64,000 bases of DNA from an uncultured Parabacteroides sp. (GCA_900541965.1 UQLN01000004.1:1-64000); one strand, 5' to 3'; positions 25,310-36,400 are shown, counted from the stretch's first letter. Notes: generated by a model not told the origin, from the sequence alone. Program-made: numbers and translations.

Positions 25310-28300
25310 TTTGTCTCTTCTGTCTTTTCTTCCTTAACCGGTTTTACCTTGTTCTTTTTAAAAATAAACAGTTCACGGAGATGGCGCATTTTCTTACGGA
25401 GTACGATACCGGCACCTGTTTCCGTGATTACCCCTTCCAATAAACTTTCATAGTTTTTGTTGTGGAAGAGTTTGATATACCGGGTGCCGCTGCCATCCAA
25501 ACGATATTCGATGGATACATTATCGATGAACGGCTGTGTCTGTCCCTGTTGATTTGCATTTTGTCCGGTAGAGATGCGTCCGCCGAGAATAATGCTGATA
25601 CGGTCGTTGTAGAACCGTTTGGCAAAACGGAATGAGAAGTCTGTTCTTGAACCTCCTCCGGCTGTTCCGTTTTCATCATATTGTTCCATACCGAGGGATA
25701 TATCCACCGATTTAAGTGCGCTACCGGCAATATTGTTAATTTCGCTTTGTAGGAAGCTGTTCAGGGCGGACCCCATATCGAGGCTCGGCTTCTTGGATGT
25801 GGAATTTTTATCGTTTACATTCAGGTACATGCCTGTAACAAGCATGGTTACTGCGATTTGTGCCCGTTCGCTTTCACCCAGTTTGGCTAATTCCTGTTGC
25901 ATGCTTTGGTCTTCAGGAGCGGAAATAATAAACTGAAGTTGCAGGTTTTCAAGTGTTTCTTTGATTGCAACTCCTACATTGAAAGTTACAAGACGTGCCG
26001 GTTGTTCTCCTATCGTGACGGATGCCCTTACCCGCTCCGTAGCCGTCAGGTTCATCATCGGGTCCATCGGGTTGCCGCTCCATTGCACATAGCTTCCGGA
26101 TTGTATATTAAATTCTTTCAGCGGGATAATCGGCAGGGCATATTTTACCGTTCCGCCGGACAGGGTGTATCGCCCGTTTAATATCATGTCTCCTTGTGTT
26201 GTGTACTGGAAAGACAAATCTCCTCCGCCTTCCAGTTGTATACGGCTGGATTCGTCCGGGGTAATATCTGCATTCAAACGGACCGACTGGTCGATATGGA
26301 TTGTCATCAACATATCCAGCCCGCCGATGGGCAGAGGTGACTCAGGCCTGCGTATACGGGTAATTAATGTATCGGAGAAGTCCACAAAAGTAACCAGGTC
26401 GGCAAGTCGGTCTTGTGCCGTAAGCGGGGATTCCTGCATGACATAGGTCACATTCGTTCCTCCCAGAAGTTCCAGTTCTCCGCGCATCATCAAGGTGCTG
26501 AGTGGCCCTTTCAACGTAGAGTTCAGGTTGACAAGCAGTTTCCCATATACCATGCTTTCCTTCGTCTTTTTTGTATTCAGCAATTGCATTTCGTGGGCGG
26601 TCAGACGCAGGTCGGCAAGCATTTTTGCCGGATCATGGAAGTCGATGGTCCCGTCTATGACAAAAGGATTCGTGGTAGAGGTATAGATACTGTAATTATC
26701 GAAATCCATCAGGTTATCTTTGACTTTAATTTCTTTGGGGTCGAAATTGAAAGAAGTTCCGACAGCTGTAACGTACACTGCCGCACTGTCTAACCGCATA
26801 TTACCATTTACTTTCGGTAGCTTGCTGGAACCGGTAATCTCCATTTCTCCCTGTAGCTTACCGTTCAGTTTAGCCATATTGTCGGGAATGAACGGGTTGA
26901 CCATTTCCAGAGGAAGGTCGGTAATGTTGATGTTCCCATCTATATGGTCTTGTTTTCCGGCTGTGTAGTGAGCCATGATGGAAGCCACTTCATTCTGGTC
27001 GCGGAATAAGTGCATATCCACCTGGTGATTGTTTTTTCCCGTAGGCAAATATACCGTATTGAACATAAGCTCTCCGACCCTTCCTCCATCATAGAACAGG
27101 CTGTCTATATAAGCGTCGGCTACTACCAGGAAATTACTGTCGGACGGAGCATATTGCAGGTCGGCATTCAGCAGCCCCCGCATAGCAGGCAAGTCCGGGA
27201 AACTCTTGGAGATAAGATTCAGGTCGATTTGAGATAACTCGGCATGAAGTTCTTCCATTTTTCCATCTTCCGGCAAAGAGTGTATCCAGAGGGAAGAGTT
27301 TTCCAATCCGGAAAATCGCACGTTGGCGGCAATATCTTTTATATTTTTGTACAGGATATAATTATCCGGATTTAGCTGGAATGGACGGAATACGAGGATC
27401 GGGTCTTCGGGGAACAGGTGCAGGCGGAAACCTTCCCGTTCCTTATCAGCACGCAATCCGATATGTATACCGGTATTGCCTTGCCCGTCGGTATAGCGAA
27501 GTTCCGCATCGGCAAATGTACTTCGTATTTTTCCGGTAAGCCCGGCCGTAAACGGAGATTGCTTACGGAATCTTGTTTTTACCACTCTTGCGTCATATAG
27601 TAGTCCGAGAGAGTCTTCGTGCATTTTGAAGCAAATGGTATCTATACGTGTGGTATCCTGCATTAACGAAAAGAGGTCGGCATCCATTTGGAATCCGTCT
27701 TCCGGAGAAGTAGATGCAACTACTTGCAGGTTATTGAATGTGATGTTCTCTTCCTGAAGGATGTTGTAAATAGGATTATCTTTCCCTGCTGTAATCCGCA
27801 GATCCATATCCGGCATTAACGGGCGGAATGACGGCAGGTCGATGACCGAATCCCTTTCGAGTTGCAGGTTTATGTTATTATTGATTTTCGTGAATTTATC
27901 AGCCAGTGTTTCAATATCCGTGTTTCCTGTCAAAACAATGCCTAAATCTCCGGCATGGAAAGATACCCGTGTCGTGTCTACCGTACTTTGGGCATGTAAG
28001 GTAAGTGTTTTCGGACGGAATTTCCCGGTATTTGTAATTAATTCCCAGTTACCCAGCGTAACATCTATCAGGTTGTTTTTCCCCATATCCGTTTTAGCCT
28101 CGGAGAACAGTTGGAAAGAGGTTGCCAGCGAATCTGTCATCAGATGCATACCATATAAATCGAGATTATCCACGTCTGCAATCAGCATCGCTTTGATTTC
28201 CTTCTTTAGCAAAGTTGCATTTAGTGACATATCGATTTTTGCCAGCGGATATAAGCTCTTCAGGTCAAACAGTAAAAGATTCTTTTCCAGTGAGCCTTTC

Positions 28301-29937
28301 AGGGTTACATCTGCAATGGAGGATGCCCCGTATAAAATATCGCTTATCGTTCCATCAACTTTGGCATGGGTGCGGGCGGAAAACGGGTCATATCCTTTTC
28401 CTTCGGCATGGAGCGAGACCGTCATTCTGTAAAGGGAGTCCTGAGGCAGGAAATGGACAGGTTCCAGACTGTCTGTTTTCAAATCCATTCCATAAGTTTC
28501 CAATAGGGGATTGAAACGGGCAGAAAGCTCGACTTTTCCTTTGTCTTGCAACAGTTCGATTTGTGCCTGATATTCTCCATTCCTAAGTGAGCCCTCCCCT
28601 GTAAGCCGCATGCCTTCCGGAATATTATAGCGTGCTCTTTCTTTTGCCGGTAGCATACTGAGGATAAAATTCAGATTTCCGGTTTTAGCATCCAGTTGGA
28701 AATCGCCGGAGCGGGTGATACTGTCGGTTATATTCTGTAGTTTTCCGGATATATCCAGATTGAAAGTTCCCGGTATTTCTCCTTTCAGTTGGCGAAGGCG
28801 GAGAGCCGCTAAATTGCCTTCTACTCCGGTTGTCACGGAAAGAGGTTTGGCAGGGAACGACTTTTTCAATTCATCAGGCAGTGTCCCTGCAAATGTGAAT
28901 AAATCCTCTTTTCCGAGAGAGGCGGTGAGTAATGCATGCAACGTCCCCTCCGGTTTGTCTGCGAAAGAACTCCAGGGTACATTTGCCAGCAGACGTACTT
29001 CTGAATAGGGAGTTTTGAGCAGCAGTTGAGGCACCTGTATTGTTGTGCTGTCGCTTGCCAGATTTCCGGTAAGTGAGTTAATGGTCAGGCCGGAACGGTC
29101 GACAGCATTCATTTCCAGTATATTTGCATTCATTTCCAGCCCTGCATATAAAACGGAATCTAATGAGATATTCACATTATTCAGGGCAAGGTGCATCGGG
29201 TCGAAACCGGGTTGTTCTTTTTTGTTGTCGCCATCATAGTTGAATGATGAATTGGATAACCTGAATTCTTTAGCTCCGTACCGCTCTGTCCCAAGGTCGA
29301 CAAAACCGCTTGTCAGGCTGGCTTTGTCTATATAAGTAGCCAGACGAAGTGAATCGTTTGGCATTTGCAGTGCGAAAGCAACGCGATCCAGATTTATTTT
29401 TTCCAATAGCAGAATCCAGTTCACAACGGTTGTCGTTGTATCTGTTTTGGGAGTGGTATCATTCATTAACAGAGTAATAGCTGCATCCGAAAGCTCTACG
29501 GTATTCAGGCGTGCCGTCTCTTTTCCTAAATTGACACGGTCTGCATGGAGATAGAACCGGTCCAGGTTCCCTTTTATTTCCATGCCTTCGATTAGCTTCC
29601 CAGTGTTGACCTTTACCTTGTTCAGGTCGACGGCTTCAACCAGCACTTCTTTTTTAAGTAAAGGAAGCGGCCGGATACTAACCTTAAGGCTTTCGAGGTC
29701 GAGCAATGTATCGGGAGTAGAAATAACCTGCACTTTTCCAACGGTCAGGTCCAATGGAAAAGATAGCCGTATTTCCCCAATGCCTATCTGCATGCCTGTA
29801 GCTTCGCTGGCGTATTGGGTAGCCAATCGCACCGCAAATTTCTGGAAAGGAGGTATATAGAGTAGAATAGAAACTATGAATACCAATACAACCGGTATTA
29901 GAAGCACAATCCCTATCCGCTTAATCCAACGTCTCAT
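25306..29937 (-). CDS. tamB: Translocation and assembly module protein TamB
   Basis: A 1543-residue protein with an N-terminal inner-membrane anchor (RIGIVLLIPVVLVFIVSILLYIPP) followed by AsmA/TamB-type beta-rich repeats, and a C-terminal DUF490 domain (about 1150-1490: TFVDFSDTLITRI, LEGGGDLSFQYTTQGDMILNGRYTLSGG, GNPMDPMMNLTATERVRA). It spans the periplasm and works with the Omp85 partner encoded by the overlapping downstream gene in outer-membrane protein or phospholipid transfer. The basic C-terminal tail (KKNKVKPVKEEKTEETK) extends past the usual end. Length is within the family range. Confidence 0.92.
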   Translation of the reverse strand: MRRWIKRIGIVLLIPVVLVFIVSILLYIPPFQKFAVRLATQYASEATGMQIGIGEIRLSFPLDLTVGKVQVISTPDTLLDLESLKVSIRPLPLLKKEVLVEAVDLNKVKVNTGKLIEGMEIKGNLDRFYLHADRVNLGKETARLNTVELSDAAITLLMNDTTPKTDTTTTVVNWILLLEKINLDRVAFALQMPNDSLRLATYIDKASLTSGFVDLGTERYGAKEFRLSNSSFNYDGDNKKEQPGFDPMHLALNNVNISLDSVLYAGLEMNANILEMNAVDRSGLTINSLTGNLASDSTTIQVPQLLLKTPYSEVRLLANVPWSSFADKPEGTLHALLTASLGKEDLFTFAGTLPDELKKSFPAKPLSVTTGVEGNLAALRLRQLKGEIPGTFNLDISGKLQNITDSITRSGDFQLDAKTGNLNFILSMLPAKERARYNIPEGMRLTGEGSLRNGEYQAQIELLQDKGKVELSARFNPLLETYGMDLKTDSLEPVHFLPQDSLYRMTVSLHAEGKGYDPFSARTHAKVDGTISDILYGASSIADVTLKGSLEKNLLLFDLKSLYPLAKIDMSLNATLLKKEIKAMLIADVDNLDLYGMHLMTDSLATSFQLFSEAKTDMGKNNLIDVTLGNWELITNTGKFRPKTLTLHAQSTVDTTRVSFHAGDLGIVLTGNTDIETLADKFTKINNNINLQLERDSVIDLPSFRPLMPDMDLRITAGKDNPIYNILQEENITFNNLQVVASTSPEDGFQMDADLFSLMQDTTRIDTICFKMHEDSLGLLYDARVVKTRFRKQSPFTAGLTGKIRSTFADAELRYTDGQGNTGIHIGLRADKEREGFRLHLFPEDPILVFRPFQLNPDNYILYKNIKDIAANVRFSGLENSSLWIHSLPEDGKMEELHAELSQIDLNLISKSFPDLPAMRGLLNADLQYAPSDSNFLVVADAYIDSLFYDGGRVGELMFNTVYLPTGKNNHQVDMHLFRDQNEVASIMAHYTAGKQDHIDGNINITDLPLEMVNPFIPDNMAKLNGKLQGEMEITGSSKLPKVNGNMRLDSAAVYVTAVGTSFNFDPKEIKVKDNLMDFDNYSIYTSTTNPFVIDGTIDFHDPAKMLADLRLTAHEMQLLNTKKTKESMVYGKLLVNLNSTLKGPLSTLMMRGELELLGGTNVTYVMQESPLTAQDRLADLVTFVDFSDTLITRIRRPESPLPIGGLDMLMTIHIDQSVRLNADITPDESSRIQLEGGGDLSFQYTTQGDMILNGRYTLSGGTVKYALPIIPLKEFNIQSGSYVQWSGNPMDPMMNLTATERVRASVTIGEQPARLVTFNVGVAIKETLENLQLQFIISAPEDQSMQQELAKLGESERAQIAVTMLVTGMYLNVNDKNSTSKKPSLDMGSALNSFLQSEINNIAGSALKSVDISLGMEQYDENGTAGGGSRTDFSFRFAKRFYNDRISIILGGRISTGQNANQQGQTQPFIDNVSIEYRLDGSGTRYIKLFHNKNYESLLEGVITETGAGIVLRKKMRHLRELFIFKKNKVKPVKEEKTEETK

Positions 29938-30009
29938 CTGCTATTCGTATTCTCTATTTTTGTACTATGATAACGGTTAAAACACGTATTTTGTTTCAGA
30001 TTTATTAAA

Positions 30010-30041
30010 CAAATATAGCATAAAAATAAATGAGGCGCAAA
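30010..30041 (-). promoter_or_regulatory. Promoter of tamB-tamL
   Basis: On the minus strand TTTG (30041-30038), a 20-nt spacer and TATATTTG (30017-30010) fit the Bacteroidetes consensus exactly. It is interleaved with the divergent promoter of the phosphatase gene. Confidence 0.7.
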
Positions 30042-30050
30042 AAAGATAAT

Positions 30051-30058
30051 TACATTTG
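30051..30058 (+). promoter_or_regulatory. -7 box for the inositol-monophosphatase-family gene
   Basis: TACATTTG lies 21 nt before the ATG at 30080; the -33 region is poor and overlaps the divergent tamB promoter, so the two may compete. Confidence 0.5.
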
Positions 30059-30079
30059 TGAAGAATAAAGAGTATCATT

Positions 30080-30859
30080 ATGTTAGATGTAGAGAGCCTT
30101 TGTGTAAAAGTACGGGAGATAGCCCTCGAAGCAGGCGCTTTCCTGAGAGAGCAACGCGAAAAATTCGATAGTAGCCGGGTGGAAGAGAAGAGTGCGCACA
30201 ACTATGTGTCGTATGTGGATAAGGAATCCGAACGGCGGCTGGTAGAGCAACTTTCCGCATTACTGCCTGAGGCGGGATTTATTGCAGAAGAAGGGACTGG
30301 TAGTCTGGACGGACAGGCATATTGCTGGGTGATAGATCCGCTGGACGGTACTTCCAACTATATCCATGATATGGCTCCTTATGCGGTGAGTATTGCTTTA
30401 CGAACCAGGGAAGAAATTATACTGGGTGTAGTATATGAGGTGTGCCGGGATGAATGCTTTTATGCCTGGAAAGGGAGTAAAGCCTATTTGAACGGGAAAG
30501 AGATACATGTGTCCGGCATACGGGAGTTCGATAAAGCGTTTATCGCTATAGGCTTCCCTTATGATTCAGACCATTACCGCCCGACGGCCCTGCATTTGGT
30601 TGATAAATTGTATGGCTTTGCCGGAGGTACCCGTCTTTTGGGTTCCGCCGCCTCTGAAATTTGTTATGTCGCAGCAGGGCGCTTTGAAGCACGTATAGAA
30701 GGATTCCTTGGCCCATGGGACGTTGCAGCTGCAGGGATTATCCTGATGCAGGCAGGTGGTATACTGACGGATTTTGACGGAAAAGATACCTGGTCGTCAG
30801 GTAAGCAGGTTGTGGCAAGTAATGGGGCATTGCATGGTACGATTCTCTCTTTAATTTAG
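30080..30859 (+). CDS. Inositol monophosphatase-family phosphatase (SuhB/CysQ-like)
   Basis: A 259-residue Mg-dependent phosphatase. All metal-site motifs are present: IAEEGTGS near residue 71, DPLDGTSNYIH near residue 91 and GPWDVAAAGIIL near residue 213. Members hydrolyse inositol phosphate, fructose-1,6-bisphosphate or 3'-phosphoadenosine phosphate; the sequence alone does not say which. It is a single gene divergent from tamB. Confidence 0.88.
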   Translation: MLDVESLCVKVREIALEAGAFLREQREKFDSSRVEEKSAHNYVSYVDKESERRLVEQLSALLPEAGFIAEEGTGSLDGQAYCWVIDPLDGTSNYIHDMAPYAVSIALRTREEIILGVVYEVCRDECFYAWKGSKAYLNGKEIHVSGIREFDKAFIAIGFPYDSDHYRPTALHLVDKLYGFAGGTRLLGSAASEICYVAAGRFEARIEGFLGPWDVAAAGIILMQAGGILTDFDGKDTWSSGKQVVASNGALHGTILSLI

Positions 30860-30864
30860 AAATT

Positions 30865-30919
30865 CCATAGTTATGCTTTTTCGGAATCATAACTATGCTT
30901 TTCCGAAAACATAACTATG
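30865..30919. repeat. Triple CATAGTTATG-type palindrome
   Basis: CATAGTTATG (30866-30875) is followed by its reverse complement CATAACTATG at 30888-30897 and again at 30910-30919, separated by TTTTCGGAA/TTCCGAAAA-like spacers that also pair. It lies between convergent genes and can fold two ways. A related copy is at 54820-54859. Confidence 0.65.
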
Positions 30920-30954
30920 AAGCGGGAAAAACATGCTGTAATGTTCCGGTTCTG

Positions 30955-31761
30955 TTAGAACGCCCATTTCTTTCCGTAAAGCATGTATTGTGGTTGTAGG
31001 CCTCCTCCTTGGTAGGCTCGTTCAAAATTAATTCCGACTCCGAACTTGAATCCGTCATTTGCTTTAAATTCGACTGCACCCCCGACGTTCGTGTGGTTGA
31101 AGAAAGGGTTCATCAGCATGTGCGGGTTATGCTGTTCGTTGGCACTATAGAAAGCATATTGTCCCCAGCCTTTTATATCCACCTTGTCTGTCAGTTCGTA
31201 ATTCGCCATTATGTTGAAGCCTCCCATAAATTGGGAAGAGAGGTTGAACGGGGTGAAAAAGCGACCTCCGAAAGCTCCTCCGGCGATTGTCAACCGGTCT
31301 TTGTTCCATACAAGTTGAGGCATGAGACGGGTCAGTCCGCCTGCTCCGGGCCAGGTATATTGTTGTCCGGTAGCAGTAAAGGTCAATCGTTCGCTAATCG
31401 GGATAACGGATGTTTCCGAGAAATCCAGAGCCATAGGGGATATCTGTTGCAGCATGGGAGCATATACGTTGAAAAACGGACGGTATGCCGAAGAATGAAC
31501 CTGCATGTCCATCGGGCGTTCCGGCAAGGACGGTGAGGTGAAGTTCGGGACAAACTTCCTCAGTTGGGCATCTATCAATTGTCTGCCGGATGGGGTATAG
31601 GAATTAATTAATGATTTGGGCATTTCCAGTTTAAATACGGCGTATTTGGGCATTGCAATCATCTTTCCTTCTTTATTCCGAACCCATGTGAAGTTGGATT
31701 GCGCTTGGATTGCGAAAACGGCGAACAGGGATAAAATTAAAAATAATCCTCTTTTCTTCAT
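30955..31761 (-). CDS. Conserved outer-membrane/periplasmic protein, unknown function
   Basis: Starting at the ATG at 31761, the 268-residue product opens with a signal peptide (KKRGLFLILSLFAVFAIQAQ). An upstream in-frame ATG at 31851 would run through a palindromic repeat and is rejected. The second half has alternating hydrophobic strands ending in aromatic LYGKKWAF, suggesting a small beta-barrel or barrel-attached protein. I do not recognise a named family. Confidence 0.7.
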   Translation of the reverse strand: MKKRGLFLILSLFAVFAIQAQSNFTWVRNKEGKMIAMPKYAVFKLEMPKSLINSYTPSGRQLIDAQLRKFVPNFTSPSLPERPMDMQVHSSAYRPFFNVYAPMLQQISPMALDFSETSVIPISERLTFTATGQQYTWPGAGGLTRLMPQLVWNKDRLTIAGGAFGGRFFTPFNLSSQFMGGFNIMANYELTDKVDIKGWGQYAFYSANEQHNPHMLMNPFFNHTNVGGAVEFKANDGFKFGVGINFERAYQGGGLQPQYMLYGKKWAF

Positions 31762-31822
31762 AACCAATGGTTTTAAACGGGTTATTAGTTTACAAAGATA
31801 ATCAAATAAGTGTGATTTCCTA

Positions 31823-31892
31823 TTTTCAAAACATAGGTGTTTTGATTTCAAAGCATATATGTTTTAAATGCAAAACACCTATGTTTTGAAAA
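31823..31892. repeat. 70-bp hairpin with 22-bp perfect arms
   Basis: Arms 31823-31844 and 31871-31892 are exact reverse complements, with core AACATAGGTGTTTTG; pairing continues outward with one mismatch. The 26-bp centre is AT-rich. It lies between a gene start and the terminator of the SusD gene, so it may be transcribed from neither. Too short for an invertible promoter. Confidence 0.7.
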
Positions 31893-31922
31893 CAGGGTAG
31901 GGGGGACATGAATAGGGGCATT

Positions 31923-31956
31923 AAAAAAGGGACTGCCTTTTAACTGGCAGTCCCTT
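31923..31956 (-). terminator. Terminator of the SusCD operon
   Basis: GGGACTGCC (31929-31937) pairs perfectly with GGCAGTCCC (31946-31954), with a six-T run on the minus strand, 27 nt after the SusD stop. Confidence 0.9.
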
Positions 31957-31983
31957 CAAAATAGTTATCGTAAACTAATTTTC

Positions 31984-33417
31984 TTACTTCGGTAAATTGG
32001 CATCCCAGTTCGGTGTTTGTGTAACACCGGCAGCGGCGTTCACCTCTTTTGCAGGGATAGGATATACAAATTTAGCAATATCGAAATTTGTATAGTCTCC
32101 GTTTGATACGTCGATTTTTTCTCCTGAACGGCGTGCATCAAAGAAACGGTGTCCTTCCTGTACCAGTTCCAGGCGGCGTTCTTTCAGGATAAGAGGAATG
32201 ATGGAGGCATCTTCTTTGATTACATTTTCATCCAGGTCCGGATTACGTTTGCTTGCAACTTCCAATAGGTTTTTGCGGGCTTCTTTATAATTTGCTTTCA
32301 TGGCATATGCCTCAGCAAGGTTCAAATAGACTTCCGGCAGGCGTAACACAGGGACATTCTGGATATCCAGATGTTGTCCGTTCTGAAGCAGACCGCTTAA
32401 CTTACCTCCTGTCCATTCATATTCTCCGTCTTTGTTTTTGACATTCAATACGGATAAACGGATGTCTGTAGATGCAAACTCATTTCTTGTTGTCTCGTTT
32501 ACAGATACGCCATAGTCTTTATACAGGGTATTCAGAGAATTGGCTGTCAGGTAATCTGTTTCCGTTTTTGATATCACGAACAAATCTTCGGAAGAAATGT
32601 CCAGGCGATAGAACATATTTTTATAGCTTTCTTCTGTAGAAACTATGCTTCCACCACGAAGTCCGATGGCTTCCTCTGCTGCTGCAATCGCTCCGTCATA
32701 ATCTTTCATATACAGGCGAACACGTGCTTCCAATGCAGAAACTGCGGCTCTGTTCATATAGAAATAACCAACATCTTCCACATTTTCTTTATCGAAATAT
32801 TTCTTTGCGTTTTCAATATCCGAAAGAATCAGTTTGTAATTTTCTTCAACAGTCGTACGGCCGATTGTTTCTCCCGGAAGTATTGTTTTCTCCTGGTTTA
32901 CAATGCCTAATGTACTTTTGTTTGCTTCGGAATAAGGCAATGCAAAGTAATTTACCAGAATAAATTCGCTTAATGCTTTGAGCCCGTATGCCTGTGCCAC
33001 ACAAGCGTCGATAGCTGCGATATCTTCTTCTGAAAAATCGGTAGCCGTTTTTGAGGCGTCGATGATACGTGCTGAAAAGTTGATTACTTTGTAGCCATAC
33101 GACCAGATATCTTTGATATATGTATTTGTCTCTAATACCTGATAAGCGAAAATGTCGTAAAAGTGGGAGGTTGCCACAGAGTGTGCAGACTGGTCGGAGG
33201 CCACATCACTCATTGCGAGAGCGTCTCTACCCATAAATTCGGCAGCACCCAAATAGTTGTAAACACCATGTAAGGCTACATCATAATCGCGTGCCGATTC
33301 GAATGCTTCTTCATCGGGGATGGAGGTAGTCGGAATTTCAGTCAGAAAATCATTGCATGAACTGAAGGACAGCAAGGATAATCCGATTAAAACGACGGAA
33401 AATATATTTTTCATCAT
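31984..33417 (-). CDS. SusD/RagB-family nutrient-binding lipoprotein
   Basis: A 477-residue surface lipoprotein starting at the ATG at 33417 (MMKNIFSVVLIGLSLLSFSSC; lipid Cys then NDFLTEIPTTSIPDEEAF, a hallmark start of the mature SusD chain). A further upstream ATG at 33447 would add ten residues before the signal. TPR-like helices follow, and the C-terminal RRLELVQEGHRFFDARRSG motif is conserved in the family. It caps the SusC transporter encoded 40 nt upstream. No glycosidase, sulfatase or anti-sigma gene is nearby; S9 peptidase genes are, so an oligopeptide ligand, as for RagAB, is a fair guess. Confidence 0.92.
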   Translation of the reverse strand: MMKNIFSVVLIGLSLLSFSSCNDFLTEIPTTSIPDEEAFESARDYDVALHGVYNYLGAAEFMGRDALAMSDVASDQSAHSVATSHFYDIFAYQVLETNTYIKDIWSYGYKVINFSARIIDASKTATDFSEEDIAAIDACVAQAYGLKALSEFILVNYFALPYSEANKSTLGIVNQEKTILPGETIGRTTVEENYKLILSDIENAKKYFDKENVEDVGYFYMNRAAVSALEARVRLYMKDYDGAIAAAEEAIGLRGGSIVSTEESYKNMFYRLDISSEDLFVISKTETDYLTANSLNTLYKDYGVSVNETTRNEFASTDIRLSVLNVKNKDGEYEWTGGKLSGLLQNGQHLDIQNVPVLRLPEVYLNLAEAYAMKANYKEARKNLLEVASKRNPDLDENVIKEDASIIPLILKERRLELVQEGHRFFDARRSGEKIDVSNGDYTNFDIAKFVYPIPAKEVNAAAGVTQTPNWDANLPK

Positions 33418-33456
33418 GAATTTACTGTTTAATTTATTACTACTCATTTGTTTGTA

Positions 33457-36400
33457 TTAGAAACCTACATTAATACCGAACATTACATTGGTCGGAACCG
33501 GATAAGCCCATGACTGAACACCATCAGGACGGGTTTGCGGGTCGAAACCAATAAAGTCTTTTGAACGAACAGTAAACAGGTTGTCTGCGGAAACGTACAC
33601 GCGGATATTATCAATCAGCGCATGAGCCAGTATCTGACGAGGCAGAGTGTAACCCAGAACCATTGATTTCATACGCAAATAGGAACCGTTCATCAGGAAG
33701 CGGGAAGAGATTGCGTTTGCGTTAGAGCCGTCACCTGCTACGAATTTAGGAACATCGGTAATATCGCCCGGTTGTTGCCAGCGGTTTTCGTAAATATAGT
33801 TGGTCACCGGCCCCAGGAAGTAATGTCCAACCTGCATATCGAATGCAAAACCTGAGTTGTATACTTTGTTGCCCAATGAATAGTTCATATCAAAGGAGAA
33901 GTCGAATGCCTTATATTTGAAATTCATGCCAAATCCGCCATAGAATTTAGGGTCGGCAGAGCCTACGATACGTTGACCGGCTTCATTGATATTGGATGTT
34001 GTTTCATCACCTTCTTTACCCTTATACCAGAGAGGCGAACCGGTTTGAGGGTCTACGCCTGCATATTCCGGCATGTAGAATGTGTGGTAAGGCTCGCCGA
34101 CTTTACGGATTGTCGTACTGCTTTCGATAGGTTGGTCGGTAGCAAGACGGATAATCTTGTTGCGGTTTACCGTTCCTGTCAGGTTTACATTCCAACTGAA
34201 TTCTTTTGTGTTGATGATGCTGGTGTTGATAAGGAATTCAAATCCCTGATTTTCCATTTCACCGATATTCATTGTCTTATAATCATAACCGGTAGTATAA
34301 GACAGAGGAACTTCGAAAATCATGTCTTTGGTACGTTGGTTATAATAATCCAATTCAACAGTTACCCGGTCGAACAGTACAGCATTGATACCAATGTCCG
34401 CTTTGGCAACAGTTTCCCACTTTAAGTCAGGATTTGCATATTGTGAAGGTACAGAACCCGGAATCTTGTCGTATGAATATCCGTATTCATATAATCCCAT
34501 AGCTGCAAAATAACCGATATCCTGGTTACCTACCGTACCGTAGCTACCACGGATAGTCAGGTCGGACAACCATTCTTTTGTATCGGCCATGAAATCTTCT
34601 TCAGAGATACGGTATTTGGCACCTACAGACCAGAACGGAGCCCATTTGTTGTTTGCACCGAAACGGGAAGAACCGTCATAGCGGAAAGAGGCTGAACCAT
34701 AATATTTATTATTGAAGTTATATTCTCCGTTGAAGAAGAAGGAAGCCAATGTGCTGGCTTTAGCCATTGAACTTGCTGAAACTGGGACGGAAGCTCCTCC
34801 CAGTTCAATTATCCGGTCAGACGGATAATTGTTGGCAACCGTATAGATATTCTTGAATGAAATTTTTTGTGCTTCCTGTCCTAATAAGATATTCAGGTTG
34901 TGTACTTTATTAAAAGAACGGTTGAAATTAATCGTATTGGTGATAGACAGTGTAGTTGCACGTTCCTGGTTTCTTTCTCCCTGCATCCAGCTGCTGGCGT
35001 ATTGGGGGTTGTAGATAGAACTGTAATAGAACTCATTCAGGTCGATTAAGCTTAAACCTGCATTCGTTTTCCAGGTTAAACCATCCATGAATTTATAAGT
35101 GAAATAAGGATTGACAACTAAGGTAGTCTGTCCCTGGTTGTTCTTGTCTCCTTTGTCTTTGTCATTGATTGCTACCGGATTGTAATATGCATCCAGATTA
35201 TATGAGCCGTCCGCATTATAGATCTGCTCGAAAGGACGTAGGTCGTATACGGCAACCATCGGGTTTTTGTACTGGCTTTCTGTCAGGCTGTTATCGATAT
35301 CACTGAATGCTCCGTTAATGGAGATACCGTATCCGATGCGTCCGCTGATACCGTCCAGGTTTACTCTACCTGTATAACGTTTCATTCCGGTACCGATTAC
35401 TACGCCTTTGTTTTGATAGTAACTACCGCTGATGAAGTATTTCAGTGTTTCGTTACCACCCTGGACACTTAAGTTATATTCCTGAGTGACACCATTACGT
35501 AAAATAGCATCCAGCCAGTCGACACTGTTCGTTTGTTTTGTCAGATCTACCCCAAAAGATTTGTTTACATAGTAATTTAATACATCATATCCATCTGCCA
35601 TATCGGTGGCATCTCCTGAATTAACCAATCCTTCCGCCCAGATTTCTTTGTACTGGTCCAAGTTTGTACTACGGTATTTATGGTCTAATTTGCCAACGAA
35701 GCTTACACCGGCTTTGGCACTGAAATTGAAACGCGCTTTGCCGCTTGCTCCTTTCTTGGTGGTAATCACGATTACACCGTTGGCAGCACGGGCACCATAA
35801 ATAGATGTTGCAGTTGCATCCTTTAAGACTGTGATGTTTTCGATGTCATTCGGGTTGATGTTGGCAAGAGGGCTACTGGACAACTGTCCGGAACCCGGAT
35901 CTTTGTTTACACCCATTTTGTCGGTATAGATAGCAATACCGTCAACTACATACAGCGGTTCTGTACCTGAATTGATAGATCCCATACCACGGATTGTTGT
36001 AGAGGTGAATGCTCCCGGTTGTCCGGTAAAATTACCGACCTGCAAACCTGCAACAGAACCTTCCAATGAATTCATGAAGTTTGCATCGCTTCTTTTAGTC
36101 AGAGCTTCGCTGTTTACCACCTGTGCGGCTCCGGTAAAGGCTGCTTTTTTAGTAACTCCATATCCGGTAACCACAACTTCTTCGATATGTTGGGTATCGG
36201 ATTCCAATTTTACCACTACATGAGAGGCCACTTTTACTTCCTGTGTAGTCATACCTACGTATGAAACAACAAGAATCTTAGCATTTGATGGAGCTTCCAA
36301 TGTGAAATTACCATCGATGTCGGTAACAGCTCCTGCTGTTGTCCCTTTTACTACTACCGACGCTCCGATAACGGGTTCGCCGTCTTCGGCATAGATAACA

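Noticed and set aside
31762..31851. N-terminal extension of the outer-membrane gene that ends at 30955
   Set aside because: It passes through the hairpin arm at 31823-31844, and the ATG at 31761 begins a signal peptide.
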